From Ianthella basta (Eukaryota > Porifera > Demospongiae > Verongiida > Ianthellidae): DNA of 64,000 nt. The stretch lies in NCBI GenBank assembly GCA_964019415.1, contig OZ025872.1, forward strand, positions 9,622,678-9,686,677, in the 5' to 3' direction. The position numbers were made by a program, and so were the translations under genes. The notes under the pieces were generated by a model that was not told the DNA's origin, did no database searches, and saw only the letters and a program-made list of their open reading frames with translations. Positions 62,638 through 64,000 of this stretch are shown here, piece by piece. Numbering within the stretch: position 1 is the stretch's first letter; every line of letters starts with the position of its first letter.

Positions 62638-63380
62638 ATGGCTGGAAGTGGGTCTGGGCTACGTCAAACTAGGCCAGACAGGTTCAATGAGAGGAGAGTG
62701 AGGAGTCTTCAAGTGAGGTGCATGAACTACGCAGAGGGGTGCAGTTGGGTTGGGAATTTGGGGGATGAGGAGCATCATAGGAAGAAACAAGATGGTTGCC
62801 AATATGAAGAAATCAAATGTCCACATGGATGTGGTAGTATTATGCGCAGGGTAGGACTGTCATGCCATATGGATGACTGTCCAAGGCGTTCCTACGATTG
62901 TGAATACTGCGGTGAAGAGGGCCCATATCAGTACATTGTGGGAGATCATCTTGAGACATGTTGCAAATATCCCGTGCAATGTCCTAATGGCTGCAAAGAG
63001 AAACTCCCCAGAGAAGAAGTTTTACATGAAATCAAGCTGAAAAGAGATCTGTATATAATGCAAGGGAGGTTGGAGGCTGCAGAGGAGCGTGTGAGCGAAC
63101 TGAAGGCTGAAGTCGAAACTAAGGAACAGCTCATTTATGCTCTGGAAGTGGATACACAGTCTTTACGGGATCTTCAAAGCAACAACAAAACTAAGACAGC
63201 ACGCAATCACGAACTTGAGTAGGATGCCAAAGCTACGGCAACGCAAATACGTGAGCTGGTAGCGGCAAAGACTAGCCTGAATAATGAAAGTTCTCACTTG
63301 CAGGAGAAACTAGAATCAATTACAACAAGAGACAGATATCTGGTCTACATAATCACACTAATTCCAATAACGGGGTGTTA
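62638..63380 (+). pseudogene. Group III relic lacking RING, with nonsense codon
   Basis: Second copy of 57748-58761. The leader and RING are deleted: sequence jumps from the shared upstream flank (to ~62618) through ~45 bp of foreign sequence into RPDRFNERRVRSLQ at ~62672. An ATG at 62638 (MAGSGSGLRQT) could start a RING-less protein of ~194 residues with complete TRAF fingers. A TAG at 63220-63222 replaces GAG in ELEED; the frame stays open after it to 63380 (…ITTRDRYLVYIITLIPITGC). The ~45-bp joint (GCGCAATATGAAATGGCTGG) resembles the group I promoter pair, here on the plus strand. Confidence 0.85.
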
Positions 63381-64000
63381 GCTCTTAAATGTTTCACCTA
63401 AGCACTGTAATGTGTATGACAATTTCTTGTGCATTAAAATGATACAATACATGAGTAAAGTGCTTGCCACCAACACAGTAATGTGTACAGTATCTGTACG
63501 GGATGGTGTACGCACAGTACATATATATGAGGATCAAAGGCAAAAAGTAGCACTATCTATTCCAACACACACAGACACACAAGTGAATGAAGTTGTATGA
63601 CACCTGAGCATGCATGCACCCCATCTTGACACAACTATGTACGTCCATACACACTCCAACAAACATTTCAATGGGACCTACACCTACAGCTATGGAGATG
63701 TCTAACAAGGGTAAAGAGCACCATAGCTACATGTCTGCTGCCAGGTAATTCACTCCTTAATTCAATCTCTGCTGTGCACTTTCTATCACAGTCAGTAAAA
63801 CCTCTGAGCAACCTAACCAGTTAAAGCATACTAATGAGATTCATACTATATCATGTGACACAATGCCACAATGAGAGCCAGTCCTACTAAAATCAGATTC
63901 ATAGGTATGCCGCACTGGCTGCAGCACCTGTACATCTAAATCAGGTTTGAACTTGGATTCAAACTGAGGTGAACTTTGGCTATGCAGTCACATGTGTCAA
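63381..64000. repeat. 3' flank, duplicate of 58762-59400
   Basis: Near-identical continuation of the ~4.9-kb tandem duplication, cut by the window edge. The next unit, if any, lies beyond. Confidence 0.85.

Overview
The window is animal nuclear DNA. It shows GT-AG introns with CA-repeat tracts, a non-LTR retrotransposon, pogo/Tigger and MITE-type DNA transposons, microsatellites, and proteins of the metazoan TRAF family (RING, TRAF zinc fingers, MATH). It has no bacterial features. A sponge or another early-branching marine invertebrate is my inference, from the large set of intronless TRAF-like genes and a LINE of a type common in such genomes. No species can be named from sequence alone.

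The main feature is a tandem cluster of TRAF-like RING E3 ligase genes and relics in two blocks. From 1.5 to 41.7 kb they lie on the minus strand, and from 44.7 to 63.4 kb on the plus strand, so the blocks diverge around 41.7-44.7 kb. All share an N-terminal plan: a short aromatic leader, then a RING, then TRAF-type zinc fingers. They form three subfamilies by C-terminus. Group I (1570-3057, 3706-5175, 7000-8478, 18232-19758, 22989-24281, 25736-27031, plus relics at 10103-11614, 15891-17507 and 21316-22315) carries one or three copies of a ~31-residue repeat and then a MATH domain. Group II (33917-34801, 36742-37812, 40682-41653, plus relics at 38266-38396 and 40090-40365) ends in a short coiled coil without MATH. 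Group III (44732-45643, 53553-54932, 55396-56418, 57748-58761, 60291-61595, plus relics at 51340-52768, 57511-57603 and 62638-63380) has a 14-residue-period coiled coil and usually a hydrophobic C-terminal anchor.

The cluster grew by segmental duplication. Visible pairs are ~3.1/5.2 kb, 9.6-12.15/17.7-20.3 kb, 15.15-17.5/20.55-22.3 kb, 22.7-25.1/25.5-27.8 kb and 55.3-59.4/60.1-64.0 kb. Decay by frameshift, nonsense mutation, internal deletion and transposon insertion is visible at several copies. Between 28.75 and 32.9 kb lies one unrelated spliced gene on the minus strand (five exons recognised, both ends unresolved).

Mobile DNA fills the spacers: a 5'-truncated LINE with a restriction-like endonuclease (12.16-13.93 kb), a pogo/Tigger deletion derivative (41.86-42.90 kb), a ~3 kb element with inverted ends rich in TTCCCCC (45.71-48.68 kb), several pogo-like MITEs, and a family of 80-108 bp hairpin MITEs beginning TAGTCT with 9-bp target duplications, one of which sits inside a TRAF relic. 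If expressed, the intact genes would encode a family of ubiquitin ligases with matching E2-binding ends and different C-terminal modules, some soluble and MATH-bearing, some probably membrane-anchored. A signalling or innate-immunity role is inferred from family membership and rapid copy-number turnover; it is not shown by the sequence.
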